The notes: generated from the sequence alone by a model not told the origin. Positions 35,544-45,167 are shown, counted from the first letter of the stretch. The stretch is DNA of 64,000 nt from an uncultured Campylobacter sp. (GCF_963526985.1 NZ_CAURPW010000004.1:133382-197381); one strand, 5' to 3'. Numbers and translations are program-made.

Positions 35544-37916
35544 TCACTCCACGAGCTTCATCTGCTCGGCGCAGATAGCCTTCCACGAGCTTTGTAAATT
35601 TGAGCCGACGCACTCCTGCAGATACGGCTTTGCTTCGCTTTCGCGTTTTAGTTTGATGTAGATTTCCGAGATCTGAGCTAGCGCGCGCAGTCTGTTTTCG
35701 GGATCTAGGCGCGTATCTACGAGTTCTCGCGCGGCGTCTAGGGCCTCGCCTAGTCTATCCAGCTTGCTTAGCGAGCCGATGTACTCAAAGTCGATTTTCG
35801 GGCTAAAGGTGGCGATATGCAGGCGTTTTTGCAGGTCGATCGCTTTTTTGGCGTAAACCGACGCGTTTAAAAAGTCGTTCGCGCCGTACGTCGCCTCGGC
35901 CATGCGGTCGTAGAGCTCGATGACCTTAAAGTCGTTTTTGCGCAGCGTCTCGACGGCCGTTATCGTCGCGGCGGCATCGGTGAGTCTGCCTAGCCCCATC
36001 AGCGCCTCAAATCTATAAAAAAGCACTGGCGAGACGTCGGCATACTCCTGCCTAGATGCGATGGCTAGGGCTTCGTCTGCCACGCGCAAGGCGTCGTTAT
36101 ACTTTTCCGTTTTTATCAAAACGGAGGCTAGCTTGATGAGCCACTCCACGCGGTCGAGCATGTCTGGCACAAGGATATTTTGCGAGGCTAGTTCGTGCGC
36201 GGCGGCGAAGCGAGATAGGCGCATATAGCAGTCAAAGAGCTTAAATTTAGCCCCGATTTTATCGCCTACGCCGTAGTTTTCGGTCAAATTTACCGCCGTG
36301 GCGCAGTCGTTTTGGCGAATGGCTTCATCTGCTAAATTTAGCGCAGCCTGAGCTAAAACTGCGCTTGCGTCCGTATCGTTTAGATCGCGCACGGCCTGGG
36401 TATAGCGCAGGACGGAGTCAAATTTACGCTCTTTTAGATAGAGCGCGACCTGCTCTCTTAGCGCCTTGGCGCCGACGTCCGTTTTGCCGTATTTGTCTAT
36501 AAGCGCGTCGTAGTGCTGGTGCAGTTTAGTCGCGTTGCTTTCGTCGTTTCTGGCAAAAAATAGCTTATCTAGCGCATTTTGCACGGCGGCGGCGTACTGC
36601 CCGTCCGCAAACTCGTTTTGGTATCTTTTTAGGTAGTCGTAGGCCTTTTGCGTATCGGGAGTGCCGGCTAGAGCGATGCCTAGATTTTTTAACACGGTTT
36701 CGTAATCATCATCGTTTTTGTCTAATCTAGCGAGTAAAATTTCATAAATTCTCGCGGCGATATCGTCCATCTTTTTCTCGTGAAATACCCCGGCTAGCGC
36801 CATTAGCTTGGACGCGTCGTTTAGTAGGTATTCTTGATTTCTGTTTAAAATTTTAAGCATAAAGTCCTTGGCACGGTCGAATTTGGCCTTGTCGATACTG
36901 CCTTGCACGAGGCTAAGAGCCGCGCGGCTAGCTACGTCTAGCGTCTGCGCCGAGTACAGCACGTCCTCATACATCCTCACGGCCTCGTCCTGCCTACCGG
37001 AAGCGTAGAGCTTATCGGCAAACTCAAGCTCGGCTAGCTTGGTGAAATTTGAGTTTGGATGTTCGCTTTTAAGGATATCTAGCGTGTAGTTCGCGTCGCT
37101 AACCAGCTCCTGCCTAAGATAAGCCCTAGTCACTAGATATAGCGCCTCGGGGTAGTTTTCGTCCGACACGAACCGCCTCATCCACGCGCGCCCCTCGCTT
37201 GCGACGTCTGCTGCGCCAAGCCCTTCGAAGCTATTTTGCGAGTCTAAAATTTTATCCAAGGCGCGCAGTCTATAGAGCAAAAACTCGCTGGCGAAAATGC
37301 TATTTGGATAGCGGCGTAGCGCCGTTTGCGTAGTATTTATCGTCTCATCGTAGCGCTTGGCCTCATAGCTTTTTTTGACGTCTAGATACATGTTTATATC
37401 ATTGCTATCGCTACTTTCTATCGGAGCCTTGTTTAGATCTAGCGGTCCGATGCTAGGCGCGGTCATCTGCTCAAATATCGGGGCGAAATTTATCCCCGCA
37501 TTTGCTTGTTTTTTAAATTCGTTTAAATTTTGATCTATCACGATGGCGTGGCGTTTGGCTAATCCGCCGTTTTTGCTAAAAGGCACGGCAGGAGCGCCGT
37601 AAAGAGACTCGCTAGAAGATATCAAGCGAGAGCTTGCGTGCGGCACGACATAGACGCGCATGCCACCTTTTTCCTCGCGAAATCTCACTTCAGCCAGCGC
37701 CAAAATTTTATCGTCGACCTTCGGCAACGCGCCGCCAGGAAGGTCGCAAAAATAAAGCTTGCGGTCGTAAGCGAGGATCTCCTCTTTACAAACGAGTCCC
37801 TTCTCGTCGCTGATGTTTATCACGGTGTAGGGCCTACCGTCCTCCGCGCCCGAATTTACGCTCAGGCTAAAAGAAAACGCCAAAATCGGTAAAAAAAGTA
37901 AAAAATATTTTCTCAT
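35544..37916 (-). CDS. pflA: PflA-like flagellar motor accessory protein, TPR-rich
   Basis: A 790-residue exported protein: signal peptide MRKYFLLFLPILAFSFS, an N-terminal beta-rich domain (20-130), a Pro-rich linker, and from about 190 onward a long array of TPR/Sel1-like helical pairs (YEAKRYDETINTTQTALRRYP, YASGRQDEAVRMYEDVL, LGEALDAARELV). Size and layout match C. jejuni PflA (about 788 residues), which forms the spokes of the periplasmic scaffold around the flagellar motor. Assignment rests on length, leader and domain order. The alternative is another periplasmic TPR protein. Confidence 0.7.
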   Translation of the reverse strand: MRKYFLLFLPILAFSFSLSVNSGAEDGRPYTVINISDEKGLVCKEEILAYDRKLYFCDLPGGALPKVDDKILALAEVRFREEKGGMRVYVVPHASSRLISSSESLYGAPAVPFSKNGGLAKRHAIVIDQNLNEFKKQANAGINFAPIFEQMTAPSIGPLDLNKAPIESSDSNDINMYLDVKKSYEAKRYDETINTTQTALRRYPNSIFASEFLLYRLRALDKILDSQNSFEGLGAADVASEGRAWMRRFVSDENYPEALYLVTRAYLRQELVSDANYTLDILKSEHPNSNFTKLAELEFADKLYASGRQDEAVRMYEDVLYSAQTLDVASRAALSLVQGSIDKAKFDRAKDFMLKILNRNQEYLLNDASKLMALAGVFHEKKMDDIAARIYEILLARLDKNDDDYETVLKNLGIALAGTPDTQKAYDYLKRYQNEFADGQYAAAVQNALDKLFFARNDESNATKLHQHYDALIDKYGKTDVGAKALREQVALYLKERKFDSVLRYTQAVRDLNDTDASAVLAQAALNLADEAIRQNDCATAVNLTENYGVGDKIGAKFKLFDCYMRLSRFAAAHELASQNILVPDMLDRVEWLIKLASVLIKTEKYNDALRVADEALAIASRQEYADVSPVLFYRFEALMGLGRLTDAAATITAVETLRKNDFKVIELYDRMAEATYGANDFLNASVYAKKAIDLQKRLHIATFSPKIDFEYIGSLSKLDRLGEALDAARELVDTRLDPENRLRALAQISEIYIKLKRESEAKPYLQECVGSNLQSSWKAICAEQMKLVE

Positions 37917-38221
37917 GCGACCATTATACCCTTTTTCGTTTAAAAAGCGCTATAAAAGCGAATATTACGCGCTTTAAAGGCTATTTTTTTACTAAATTTA
38001 GCGCGTTTGGATAAAATTTTATTTAGCCTAAATTTAACTTTGCCATAGCAAGAAATTTGGATTTTAAAGCGGCGCGGCTACGGATAAATTTAATCGCCTC
38101 ACGTCAAAAACTCCGCCCGCTACGTCAAATTTGACGTAGAAAGTCCGGCTTTTAGGATTAAATTTATAAAATTTGCCCGCCTCGGCGGATAAATCCGCCT
38201 TCCGAATTTGGCCGCTTGCCG
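37917..38221. other. Short gap, promoter region of the pflA-like gene
   Basis: No gene seen. Contains AAATTT words and, near 38120-38142, an inverted pair around GTCAAATTTGAC. Expected to contain the promoter for the minus-strand pflA-like gene. Confidence 0.35.
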
Positions 38222-38977
38222 CTACGCCTCTTTTGAGATATTAACTAGCTTAAACGCGTATCCGCTAAATTTCGCCCTGCAAAGCGCGACCGTGCCCTTC
38301 ATCTGCGGCTCTAGCTTAAATTTAGCCCTTATTTCTACGCCCTTAGCTTGCACGCTTGCTATATCGCCGTCTTTTACCTTTGCGGCCGCGGCAAACGATG
38401 CCGAGCCGATTAGTTCCTTTATCTCGCCGCTTAAATTTGACCCGTCCGCCTCATCCATAAAAAACACGACGCTACCGTCAAAGCTCTCGGGCTCTTTTAG
38501 CGGAGCTAGCTCGCCGTCCGTTTTAAACTCGCCCTGCTTGCCGTCGGCCAAAACGACGTTTTTGCCGAGCATTTGCAAAAACTCGAATATATTTTTCGCA
38601 TCCGCATGCGCCAAAAAGGAGCTATCTATCACGATATTTTCGCACACCTCTAAAAACTCCGCGATCTGCTCAAACTCCTCCTCGCCGACGTTACACTCGC
38701 CGCTTAGGTATCCTTCGTCAAGCCCTTCAAAATATTCGCGCGTTTGCTTGTCAAATTTAGCCGCGTCAAGCGAGTATTTACAAAGCAAAGCCAGCACGTA
38801 GCTAGCCGATCCGATCTCGCAGCGAACGAGATTTTCAGTGCCTAAAATTTTATCCTCAAAGCAAGAAATATATAAAAATTCATTTTGCTTTATCTGCTTT
38901 GCAAGCTGCGGATTTTGCTCGCAAAGTAGGCTTGCCAGGCTCAAAGTTTTTGCATTTTTAAATTCGCTAAATTTCAT
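38222..38977 (-). CDS. Hypothetical protein with a NuoG-like C-terminal tail
   Basis: A 251-residue soluble acidic protein of uncertain role. The last 60 residues (AKVKDGDIASVQAKGVEIRA, then the turn EPQMKGTVALC) look like the C-terminal beta-barrel of NuoG and molybdopterin oxidoreductases. From memory, Campylobacter complex I lacks normal NuoE/NuoF and has unusual proteins in their place, and in C. jejuni pflA lies directly after the nuo operon. A displaced complex I accessory gene is therefore possible. No nuo genes are in the window. ATG after AAAGGATAAAAG. No cofactor cysteine motif is visible. Confidence 0.55.
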   Translation of the reverse strand: MKFSEFKNAKTLSLASLLCEQNPQLAKQIKQNEFLYISCFEDKILGTENLVRCEIGSASYVLALLCKYSLDAAKFDKQTREYFEGLDEGYLSGECNVGEEEFEQIAEFLEVCENIVIDSSFLAHADAKNIFEFLQMLGKNVVLADGKQGEFKTDGELAPLKEPESFDGSVVFFMDEADGSNLSGEIKELIGSASFAAAAKVKDGDIASVQAKGVEIRAKFKLEPQMKGTVALCRAKFSGYAFKLVNISKEA

Positions 38978-39061
38978 CTTTTATCCTTTAAATTTAGCTT
39001 GGATTTTATAAAAATTTATTTTAAGAGGGGGTAAATTTGCGCCGATTAGACGCAAATTTGG

Positions 39062-39745
39062 TTATTTTTCTAGGCCGAATTTGACGGCTGCTTTAGCAAG
39101 CTCGAGAGTGGCGTCTACGAATTTATCTTTTTTCGTTGCGTACGGCAAAAATAGCGGTATCTCCGTGCAAGCCGCGATATACGCGTCAGCCTCGATAGCC
39201 GCGATAGTATCGTTAAAAAGACCGACGTACTCTTTTAGCTTGTTTGCCTTTGCGCCCTTATAAATGCAGTCCATGATGTTTGTCATCAAATTTTCGGGGA
39301 TTTTTATGCACTCTAGGCCTGCTGCTATCAGCTCGTTTTCGTAAATTTTAGCTGCGGTCGTGCCGGTGGTGGCGATGACGGCGATCTTTTTAGCGTGCGG
39401 GAAATTCGACTTTATCGACGCGGTCGCGATCTTGGCGATGTGAAGGATATTTACGCCGCACTCATCGGTTAGTCGCTTGGCAAAAAAGTGAGCAGTGTTG
39501 CAAGCTATACAGATAGCCTCGCAACCGGCATTTTTTAGCCTAGTCGCAGACTCTTTCATAAAAGGAAACGGATCCTCGCCTCCGCGCAGGATATACGCCG
39601 TGCGATCCGGTATCTGCGGATAGTTGTCGATGACGATAGGGATGTTGTCCTGATCCTTTGCGGCGTTTGTGAGTTCTACGATCTTAGCGTATAGATCTAT
39701 CGTAGCTAGCGGTCCCATACCGCCTAAAATTCCGATTCGTTTCAT
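39062..39745 (-). CDS. Aspartate/glutamate racemase family protein
   Basis: A PLP-independent amino-acid racemase of 227 residues, using two cysteines as acid/base. Both are present: CIACNTAHFF (about residue 82) and IAACTEIPLF (about 193). The start RIGILGGMGPLATIDLYAKIV is typical of aspartate racemases (RacX/YgeA type). It lies upstream of, or apart from, dcuA on the same strand in the order aspA, dcuA, racemase, which suggests conversion of D-aspartate to L-aspartate for aspartase. Glutamate racemase activity is less likely given the context. Confidence 0.82.
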   Translation of the reverse strand: MKRIGILGGMGPLATIDLYAKIVELTNAAKDQDNIPIVIDNYPQIPDRTAYILRGGEDPFPFMKESATRLKNAGCEAICIACNTAHFFAKRLTDECGVNILHIAKIATASIKSNFPHAKKIAVIATTGTTAAKIYENELIAAGLECIKIPENLMTNIMDCIYKGAKANKLKEYVGLFNDTIAAIEADAYIAACTEIPLFLPYATKKDKFVDATLELAKAAVKFGLEK

Positions 39746-39763
39746 GAAAAAGTCCTTAAATTT

Positions 39764-39789
39764 AAAAAGCCGAGAACGAAGTCTCGGCT
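39764..39789 (-). terminator. Terminator after dcuA
   Basis: On the minus strand AGCCGAGA, a six-base loop and TCTCGGCT form a perfect eight-pair stem, followed by TTTTT and further AT. It ends the dcuA transcript before the racemase gene, so the racemase is partly separated. Confidence 0.75.
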
Positions 39790-39808
39790 AAATTTAGCTC
39801 AAAAATCC

Positions 39809-41152
39809 CTACAAAAGAATCGGAGCTATCAAAAATCCAAGCGCAACAGAAAGCGCAACCATGATAGTGCCCGGTACGAAAAACGAATGGTTAAATACAA
39901 ATTTACCCACTCTAGTAGTTCCCGTATCGTCCATAGCGATAGCGCCCAAAGTCGTAGGATACGTAGGAAGTACGAATAATCCTGAAACCGCGGCAAATGA
40001 AGCTACGAGTATCCAAATGTCTTTCGAATTTTCAGGAGAAGTCATACCTAGCGCGGCAGCGACCGCAGGCATCATAACTTTCGTCGTAGCGGCCTGCGAA
40101 TATAACAAGCAGCTTAGGAAATATAGAGCGATAGCTAGCACAAACGGATACTGCGTGACTACGTTTTTAGCTACCTCTTTGATACCGTCGATGTGTCCGT
40201 TTACAAAGGTAGTGCCTAGCCACGCGATACCGATGACGCAGATGCAGGCGTTCATACCGCTTTGAAATGTGCTGGTAGAAAGAAGCTTGCCCGTGTCGAT
40301 CTTGCAACAAACGGCAATAAGAAAGCCGATAGTAAGCATAATGCTAATAATCGCGCTATCTCTTGAAAGGATAGGTTTTTCTATAAGCCCTAGACTCTTT
40401 GAGATAAGAAGAGCATAACAAACCACGACTACGACGCCTACGGCAAATATCGCAACCGATCTTTTAGCATACGGTTTTGGTTCGTCGTACTCGTGCGCTT
40501 TGATTTCTTCTACCAAGCCTTTGGCAAGTCTATCTTGGTAAATAGGATCTTTTGAGAGGTCTAGATCGTAAAATTTATTTACGATAAAGGCCGTAACAAG
40601 CACGGCTACGAAAGTAGTAGAAATGCATATAAAAAGCAGCATCGGGTAGCTAACGCCTAGCTTTTCACATAGACCGCTCATAGCAACGAAAGCCGCAGAT
40701 ATCGGACTAGCGGTAATGGCCACTTGAGACGAAACGACCGAGAGCGCTAGCGGCGCGCTTGGCTTAATGTTTTGCGTTTTAGCAACCTCTACGATAACCG
40801 GTATCATAGAAAATGCAGTGTGTCCGGTACCGGCTAATATCGTAAGAAGATACGTAACGATAGGGGCTAGGTAGTTGATTTGCTTTGGGTTCTTGCGCAA
40901 AATTTTAGATGCGATCTGAACCAAATAATCAAGTCCGCCCGCCACTTGCATCGCCGTAATCGCAGAAATTACGGATGCAATAATCAAAATAACGTCTATC
41001 GGAATATCTTTCATATCCACCTTCATACCCAGTATCGCTAAAATAACGACACCAAGACCGCCGGCGTATCCAACGCCCATACCGCCTAGCTTAACGCCTA
41101 GGTAGATGCCTCCAAATAGGACTATGAGCTGGAAAATCAGCATAATATCCAT
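39809..41152 (-). CDS. dcuA: Anaerobic C4-dicarboxylate transporter DcuA
   Basis: Inner-membrane exchanger of aspartate, fumarate and succinate for fumarate respiration. It has 447 residues, about 10-12 helices. Family features: GGIYLGVKLGGMGVGYAGGLGV, IASVISAITAMQVAGGLDYLV, AGTGHTAFSMIPVIVEVAK and YPTTLGAIAMDDTGTTR. It is 80 bases downstream of aspA on the same strand but is separated from it by a terminator-like hairpin. ATG after AAAGGAGTTTTCCT. DcuB is the alternative name. Confidence 0.92.
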   Translation of the reverse strand: MDIMLIFQLIVLFGGIYLGVKLGGMGVGYAGGLGVVILAILGMKVDMKDIPIDVILIIASVISAITAMQVAGGLDYLVQIASKILRKNPKQINYLAPIVTYLLTILAGTGHTAFSMIPVIVEVAKTQNIKPSAPLALSVVSSQVAITASPISAAFVAMSGLCEKLGVSYPMLLFICISTTFVAVLVTAFIVNKFYDLDLSKDPIYQDRLAKGLVEEIKAHEYDEPKPYAKRSVAIFAVGVVVVVCYALLISKSLGLIEKPILSRDSAIISIMLTIGFLIAVCCKIDTGKLLSTSTFQSGMNACICVIGIAWLGTTFVNGHIDGIKEVAKNVVTQYPFVLAIALYFLSCLLYSQAATTKVMMPAVAAALGMTSPENSKDIWILVASFAAVSGLFVLPTYPTTLGAIAMDDTGTTRVGKFVFNHSFFVPGTIMVALSVALGFLIAPILL

Positions 41153-41190
41153 AGGAAAACTCCTTTAAGTAAATTTAACTTATAAATTTA

Positions 41191-41218
41191 AAAACGCCGA
41201 AAGATCGCTCTCTCGGCG
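41191..41218 (-). terminator. Terminator after aspA
   Basis: On the minus strand CGCCGA and TCGGCG close a hairpin with a 12-base GA-rich loop, followed by TTTT. It lies between aspA and dcuA. Read-through would give an aspA-dcuA transcript. Confidence 0.6.
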
Positions 41219-41233
41219 CGCGCATACCTAAAA

Positions 41234-42634
41234 TTACTTACCCATGTGAGGGTTTAGCATATTTTTAGGCTCTAGGATCTTGTCTATCTCCTCTTTTTTC
41301 AAATATCCTCTCTCCAAGCAGATATCACCTACGGCTTTGCCCGTTTGCAACGCCTCTTTAGCGATGCTTGCGGATTTTTCGTAGCCGATATATGGGTTAA
41401 AGGCGGTCACGATACCCACTGAGCCGAGCACTGATTTTAGGCATGCCTCAGGATTTGCGGTTAGTTTTCTAACGGCTTTTTCGGCTAGGGTTTTCATCGC
41501 ATTTTCAAGGATGAAGATAGAGTTAAATAGCGCGTAAGCGATGCCAGGCTCAAATGCGTTTAGCTCAAATTCGCCTCTCTCGCTGCAAAGCATGATGGTT
41601 ACGTCATTGCCGATTACCTCGTAGCATGCTTCGCCTACGACCTCTGCGATGACCGGATTTACTTTACCGGGCATGATAGAGCTACCTGGTTGCATTTGCG
41701 GTAAATTTATCTCGCCAAGACCGCATCTTGGGCCCGAGTTCATTAGTCTTAAGTCGTTTGCGATCTTGCTTAATCTAACGGCAGCCGTTTTTAGCGCGCC
41801 GCTAACGTGAACGAAATCTGCCGTATCTTGTGTAGCCGCGATAAAATCATCGGCAGGTTTGAAATTTACGCCCGTGATTTGGCTTAAAATTTTATGAACG
41901 GCCGCTTTATAATCAGGATGGCAGTTGATGCCCGTTCCGATCGCGGTCGCGCCCATATTTAGCACGGCCATAGACTCTCTTGCGGCGGTGATTTTTTCGA
42001 TGTCGCTTTTTATGTAGCTCGCAAATGCGTTAAACGTGTTGCCAAGCGTCGTAGGAACGGCGTCTTCTAGCTCGGTTCTACCCATTTTGATGATGTCTTT
42101 AAAGTCTTTTGCCTTGGCTTCTAGCTCGTTTTTTAGTAGCTCCATGGCCTTTAAAAGATCGGTTAGTTTGGCGTATGTAGCGACCTTGATCGAACTTGGA
42201 TAAGTGTCGTTGGTGCTTTGGCCTAAATTCGTATGGTCGTTTGGATGCAGATACTGATACTCGCCTTTTTTGTGTCCTAGGCTCTCAAGCGCGACGTTTG
42301 TTATAACCTCGTTTGCGTTCATATTGGTGCTAGTTCCCGCACCGCCTTGGATCATATCTACTACGAATTGATCTAAATATTTACCCGCGATCAGCTCGTC
42401 GCACGCTTTTGCGATAGCGTCGGCTTTTTGCGCGTCTAGAACGCCGACTTCTTTATTGGCTAAGGCCGCAGCCTTTTTGATTTGAGCAAATGCCTTTACG
42501 AAATACGGATAATCTTTAAGCGGTCGTCCGCTCATGTGGAAATTCTCAAGCGCCCTAAACGTTTGCACTCCGTAATATACGTCGTCGGCTATCTCTAGCT
42601 CGCCTATGAAGTCGTGTTCTCTTCTGGTTCCCAT
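41234..42634 (-). CDS. aspA: Aspartate ammonia-lyase
   Basis: Converts L-aspartate to fumarate and ammonia, feeding fumarate respiration. It has 466 residues, cytoplasmic tetramer. The family signature is GSSIMPGKVNPVIAEVVGE (catalytic serine loop), with GGAGTSTNMNANEVI and the start REHDFIGELEIADDVYYGVQT. ATG after ACAAGGAGAACCGAT. Paired with dcuA, as in many Campylobacter and enteric bacteria. Confidence 0.96.
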   Translation of the reverse strand: MGTRREHDFIGELEIADDVYYGVQTFRALENFHMSGRPLKDYPYFVKAFAQIKKAAALANKEVGVLDAQKADAIAKACDELIAGKYLDQFVVDMIQGGAGTSTNMNANEVITNVALESLGHKKGEYQYLHPNDHTNLGQSTNDTYPSSIKVATYAKLTDLLKAMELLKNELEAKAKDFKDIIKMGRTELEDAVPTTLGNTFNAFASYIKSDIEKITAARESMAVLNMGATAIGTGINCHPDYKAAVHKILSQITGVNFKPADDFIAATQDTADFVHVSGALKTAAVRLSKIANDLRLMNSGPRCGLGEINLPQMQPGSSIMPGKVNPVIAEVVGEACYEVIGNDVTIMLCSERGEFELNAFEPGIAYALFNSIFILENAMKTLAEKAVRKLTANPEACLKSVLGSVGIVTAFNPYIGYEKSASIAKEALQTGKAVGDICLERGYLKKEEIDKILEPKNMLNPHMGK

Positions 42635-43077
42635 ATCGGTTCTCCTTGTGATGAAATTGAATAATGAAACTATAGCGCAATTAAACTGATTTTTAAATTA
42701 AAATTTTAATTTTTTATTTATTTTTTTATTACGGATTTATCATTTTTTTAAACTTTATTTTATGCTAAAAGCGCTAGCTATATCTGAAAAAAACGTGGAT
42801 ACATATAAATTTTGATATTAAATCAGATCTTAAGCTAAACTAGCTATATAGACTTTCAAATATCAAAAATTTGTAAGATATTTTCATTTTATTTTATCAT
42901 TTAGACTATTTTTTATTAATAAACTTAAGAAAAGATACTAATATCATCCTATAAATTTAAGCTAGTGTTTATTTAAATTTACACACGCGTTGTCGCGCCG
43001 AACCCAAAAGAGGCAAATTTAATGTTAGTTCTAAATATATTTAGATAAAATATTCCAAAAATTTATAAAGGAAAAAG
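42635..43077. other. Divergent promoter region of aspA and a membrane protein gene
   Basis: About 440 very AT-rich bases. On the minus strand TATAGT (complement of 42669-42674) lies 35 bases before the aspA ATG and is the best -10 candidate. On the plus strand a weak box may lie near 43045 (TAAAAT in TTTAGATAAAATA), before AAAGGAAAAAG and the ATG at 43078. No other gene seen. Confidence 0.45.
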
Positions 43078-43671
43078 ATGCAAACGAGCTTTATGAGGCG
43101 TCTAAACACGGCAAAAGCGCTAGGCATGGCGTCTGGGATTTTGGTTATTTTAAATTTACTCTCGCAAGAGATGGTTTTACCAAAAAGCCTCTTTGATATC
43201 GCAACGAGCGCGCGCGTAGCGATGCTGTTCGTCTCCGTCATCTGTCTTTACGGCGCGATATCAAAGGTAAACAAACTCGCAGGCGGAGGCGTGTTTAAGC
43301 TTTACCGCATTTTTATCGCTATTAGCAGCGCGATGATTTTGATAAGCTTTAGCGCGAACTATGCCCCCGCTAGCACGCATAAGGTCTTTTTTTTCGTTAT
43401 TTGCGGTACGGCCGTGCTTGCTTTTTTGCTTTGGATAAAGATAAATTTTAAACTCGGCGCCGTCACGCAAAACGCCCTATTTTCAGGCTACGCGGTGCTT
43501 TGCATCGTAGGCACGCTTATCGCCGCGGCGCTAAAGTTTTTGCTTACCAAAGCCCTGCGCGATCCTTATCCTATCGAGCTTGCGGTGCTTGGCATCTACC
43601 TAGCGCTAGGGTTTATCTACGTGCTTGCTTGGTCGAGGGTAGATCACGTCGAAAATCGCAATCAAGACTGA
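43078..43671 (+). CDS. Membrane protein of the four-member paralogous family (copy 1)
   Basis: A 197-residue protein with about five or six membrane helices and a short cytoplasmic N-terminus (RRLNTAKALGMASGILVILN). In the middle it carries LLWIKINFKLGAVTQNALFSGY, which aligns with the same position in the three tandem genes at 55072-56968 (pattern W-x-x-x-NF-x-L-x-x-x-T-x-N-x-LF). The N-terminal segment with a Gly next to the first helix is also shared. Function unknown, no catalytic residues visible. It stands alone, with its own ribosome site and possible promoter. Confidence 0.65.
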   Translation: MQTSFMRRLNTAKALGMASGILVILNLLSQEMVLPKSLFDIATSARVAMLFVSVICLYGAISKVNKLAGGGVFKLYRIFIAISSAMILISFSANYAPASTHKVFFFVICGTAVLAFLLWIKINFKLGAVTQNALFSGYAVLCIVGTLIAAALKFLLTKALRDPYPIELAVLGIYLALGFIYVLAWSRVDHVENRNQD

Positions 43672-44168
43672 GCAGATCCCGTCAAATTCGCATTTCGAGC
43701 AAATTTAAACGACAAAAGCGAAAAATCGCGCTACTATGCTAAGCTCGTTTAAATTTAAACAAAGCTAAATTTAAATTTATCATAAATCCATAAATTTAAA
43801 CTAGCGACGACTTTAAATTTAACTCCGCAAAAGCCTAAATTTAGCCTAAAACCGTTTGATGCTATCGTTAATTTCAGCTTGTTTCTTGGCGCGTTTTTGT
43901 CGGCTTAATACTAGGGCAGTATGTAGCGCAAATTTCATATTTTTACGGGCGCTTAGATGCAAAAAACGCGTAACCTTAAAAAAGCTAAAAGTTGCGGGCA
44001 AGTATCGCCGCTAACGCAAAAACATCCTAATATCAAGTATCTAAAAGCCTAAAAACTGCGATTAACGATTCCAAAAAATGGCAATAAACGCAAGCAAAAA
44101 AGGCGAGGTAAAAATTCACTTTAAAACTAAATTTAACCCCAAGCCGCCTAATAAAGCGCGCCGTGCAG

Positions 44169-44202
44169 GTAATGCTGCAGTAATGCTGCAGTAATGCTGC
44201 AG
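44169..44202. repeat. Three perfect 11-base tandem copies
   Basis: GTAATGCTGCA occurs three times without a gap (44169-44179, 44180-44190, 44191-44201), followed by one more G. Each unit contains the palindrome-like CTGCAG at its junction. The copies are identical, so expansion is recent. No flanking gene is altered. Confidence 0.85.
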
Positions 44203-44544
44203 CCCAGCAAGGCGAATTTACCGCAAAATAATAGTTGCCGCAACCAAGGCGGCTACGATAACCACCGTTAGAAGTAAAATTTAGTAGACCGCTCAGGCAT
44301 AAAAGCTCGCATCGCTGCGCCTCGGTCGCCGAGCGAGGCAAAAATGCAGCTCTAAATACGGCAAAACTGGAGAATTTATAATTTTACAATCGGCAAAAAC
44401 CGCTATGGCCGCGTTTTAAAATTTGCTAAAACTATGCCTTGGATAAAGCGGCGATTAAAACAAAAAAGCGCAAATTTATGTTTTTTTCGTTGACGTAAAT
44501 TTGAGATTGCGTCGTTTTGGCTCATAAAAATTTAGGAGTGACTT

Positions 44545-44550
44545 TATAAT
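44545..44550 (+). promoter_or_regulatory. Probable -10 box of the rhodanese gene
   Basis: Perfect TATAAT in GACTTTATAATGAC, 58 bases before the ATG at 44608. An alternative, TAATAT, lies nearer at about 44574. Confidence 0.4.
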
Positions 44551-44607
44551 GACAAAATGTTTAAAATTCGGTGCTAATATTCGCGCCGTCAAATTTAAGG
44601 AGAAAAA

Positions 44608-44985
44608 ATGAGAAAATTTATACTTTTAGGAGCGGCTGCGGCGATGGCATTTGCTGAAATTACTACGGTGCAAGTTAGTCCCGAAGCGATAAAAAACTAC
44701 GAGCAAATCGTAGATATCAGAACGCCTTCTGAATGGGCGGAAACGGGCGTGATAAAAGGCGCAAAGACCATCACTTTTAACCCCGCCGACAAAGATAGCT
44801 TTTTAAACGAGCTAAAGGCCAATCTCGATCTAAAAAAGCCCGTCGCGCTAATTTGCAGGAGCGGGCGCAGAAGCGCTGCTGCGGCTATGGCGATAGATTC
44901 GCCGGAGCTAAATATAATAAACCTTGACGGCGGCATGAGCAGCCTGATAAATCAAGGCTACGAAACCGCGCCGTATCAAAAATAA
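44608..44985 (+). CDS. Periplasmic rhodanese-like sulfurtransferase
   Basis: A 125-residue single-domain rhodanese, exported by the signal peptide MRKFILLGAAAAMAFA. The catalytic cysteine loop is CRSGRRS (about residue 92), and the family element VDIRTPSEWAETGVIKGAKTI is present. Such proteins move sulfane sulfur or act in periplasmic redox chemistry. The donor and acceptor are unknown. Single gene with its own promoter candidate. Confidence 0.85.
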   Translation: MRKFILLGAAAAMAFAEITTVQVSPEAIKNYEQIVDIRTPSEWAETGVIKGAKTITFNPADKDSFLNELKANLDLKKPVALICRSGRRSAAAAMAIDSPELNIINLDGGMSSLINQGYETAPYQK

Positions 44986-45167
44986 TCCGCAAATTTCTTT
45001 AATCCGTCAGGCTTAAATTTGCGCTAAATTTTAAGTTTGGCGGAGCAGATTTGTGCTCTACTCGCGCGCAAGACGGCGGTAAATTTTAAATTCCCGCCGT
45101 TTTTACAAAATTTACAAAAAACGCATTTAGCGCAAATTTGACGATTTTTATCAAATTTCGTCCAAAT

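Larger units (their letters stand above)
43672..44607. other. Long non-coding gap with a short tandem repeat
   Basis: About 930 bases with no supported gene. A 102-codon minus frame at 44033-44341 runs through the 11-base repeat and is Cys/Leu-rich with no start context, so I reject it. Many AAATTT words. A perfect TATAAT at 44545-44550 and a ribosome site (TTTAAGGAGAAAAA) before 44608 belong to the rhodanese gene. Confidence 0.5.

Noticed and set aside
44169..44202. Possible CRISPR-like repeat
   Set aside because: Only three 11-base copies with no spacers. It is a simple tandem repeat. No cas genes are in the window.
44033..44341. 102-codon minus-strand frame
   Set aside because: It runs through the 11-base repeat, is Cys/Leu-rich, has no good ribosome site and resembles nothing.
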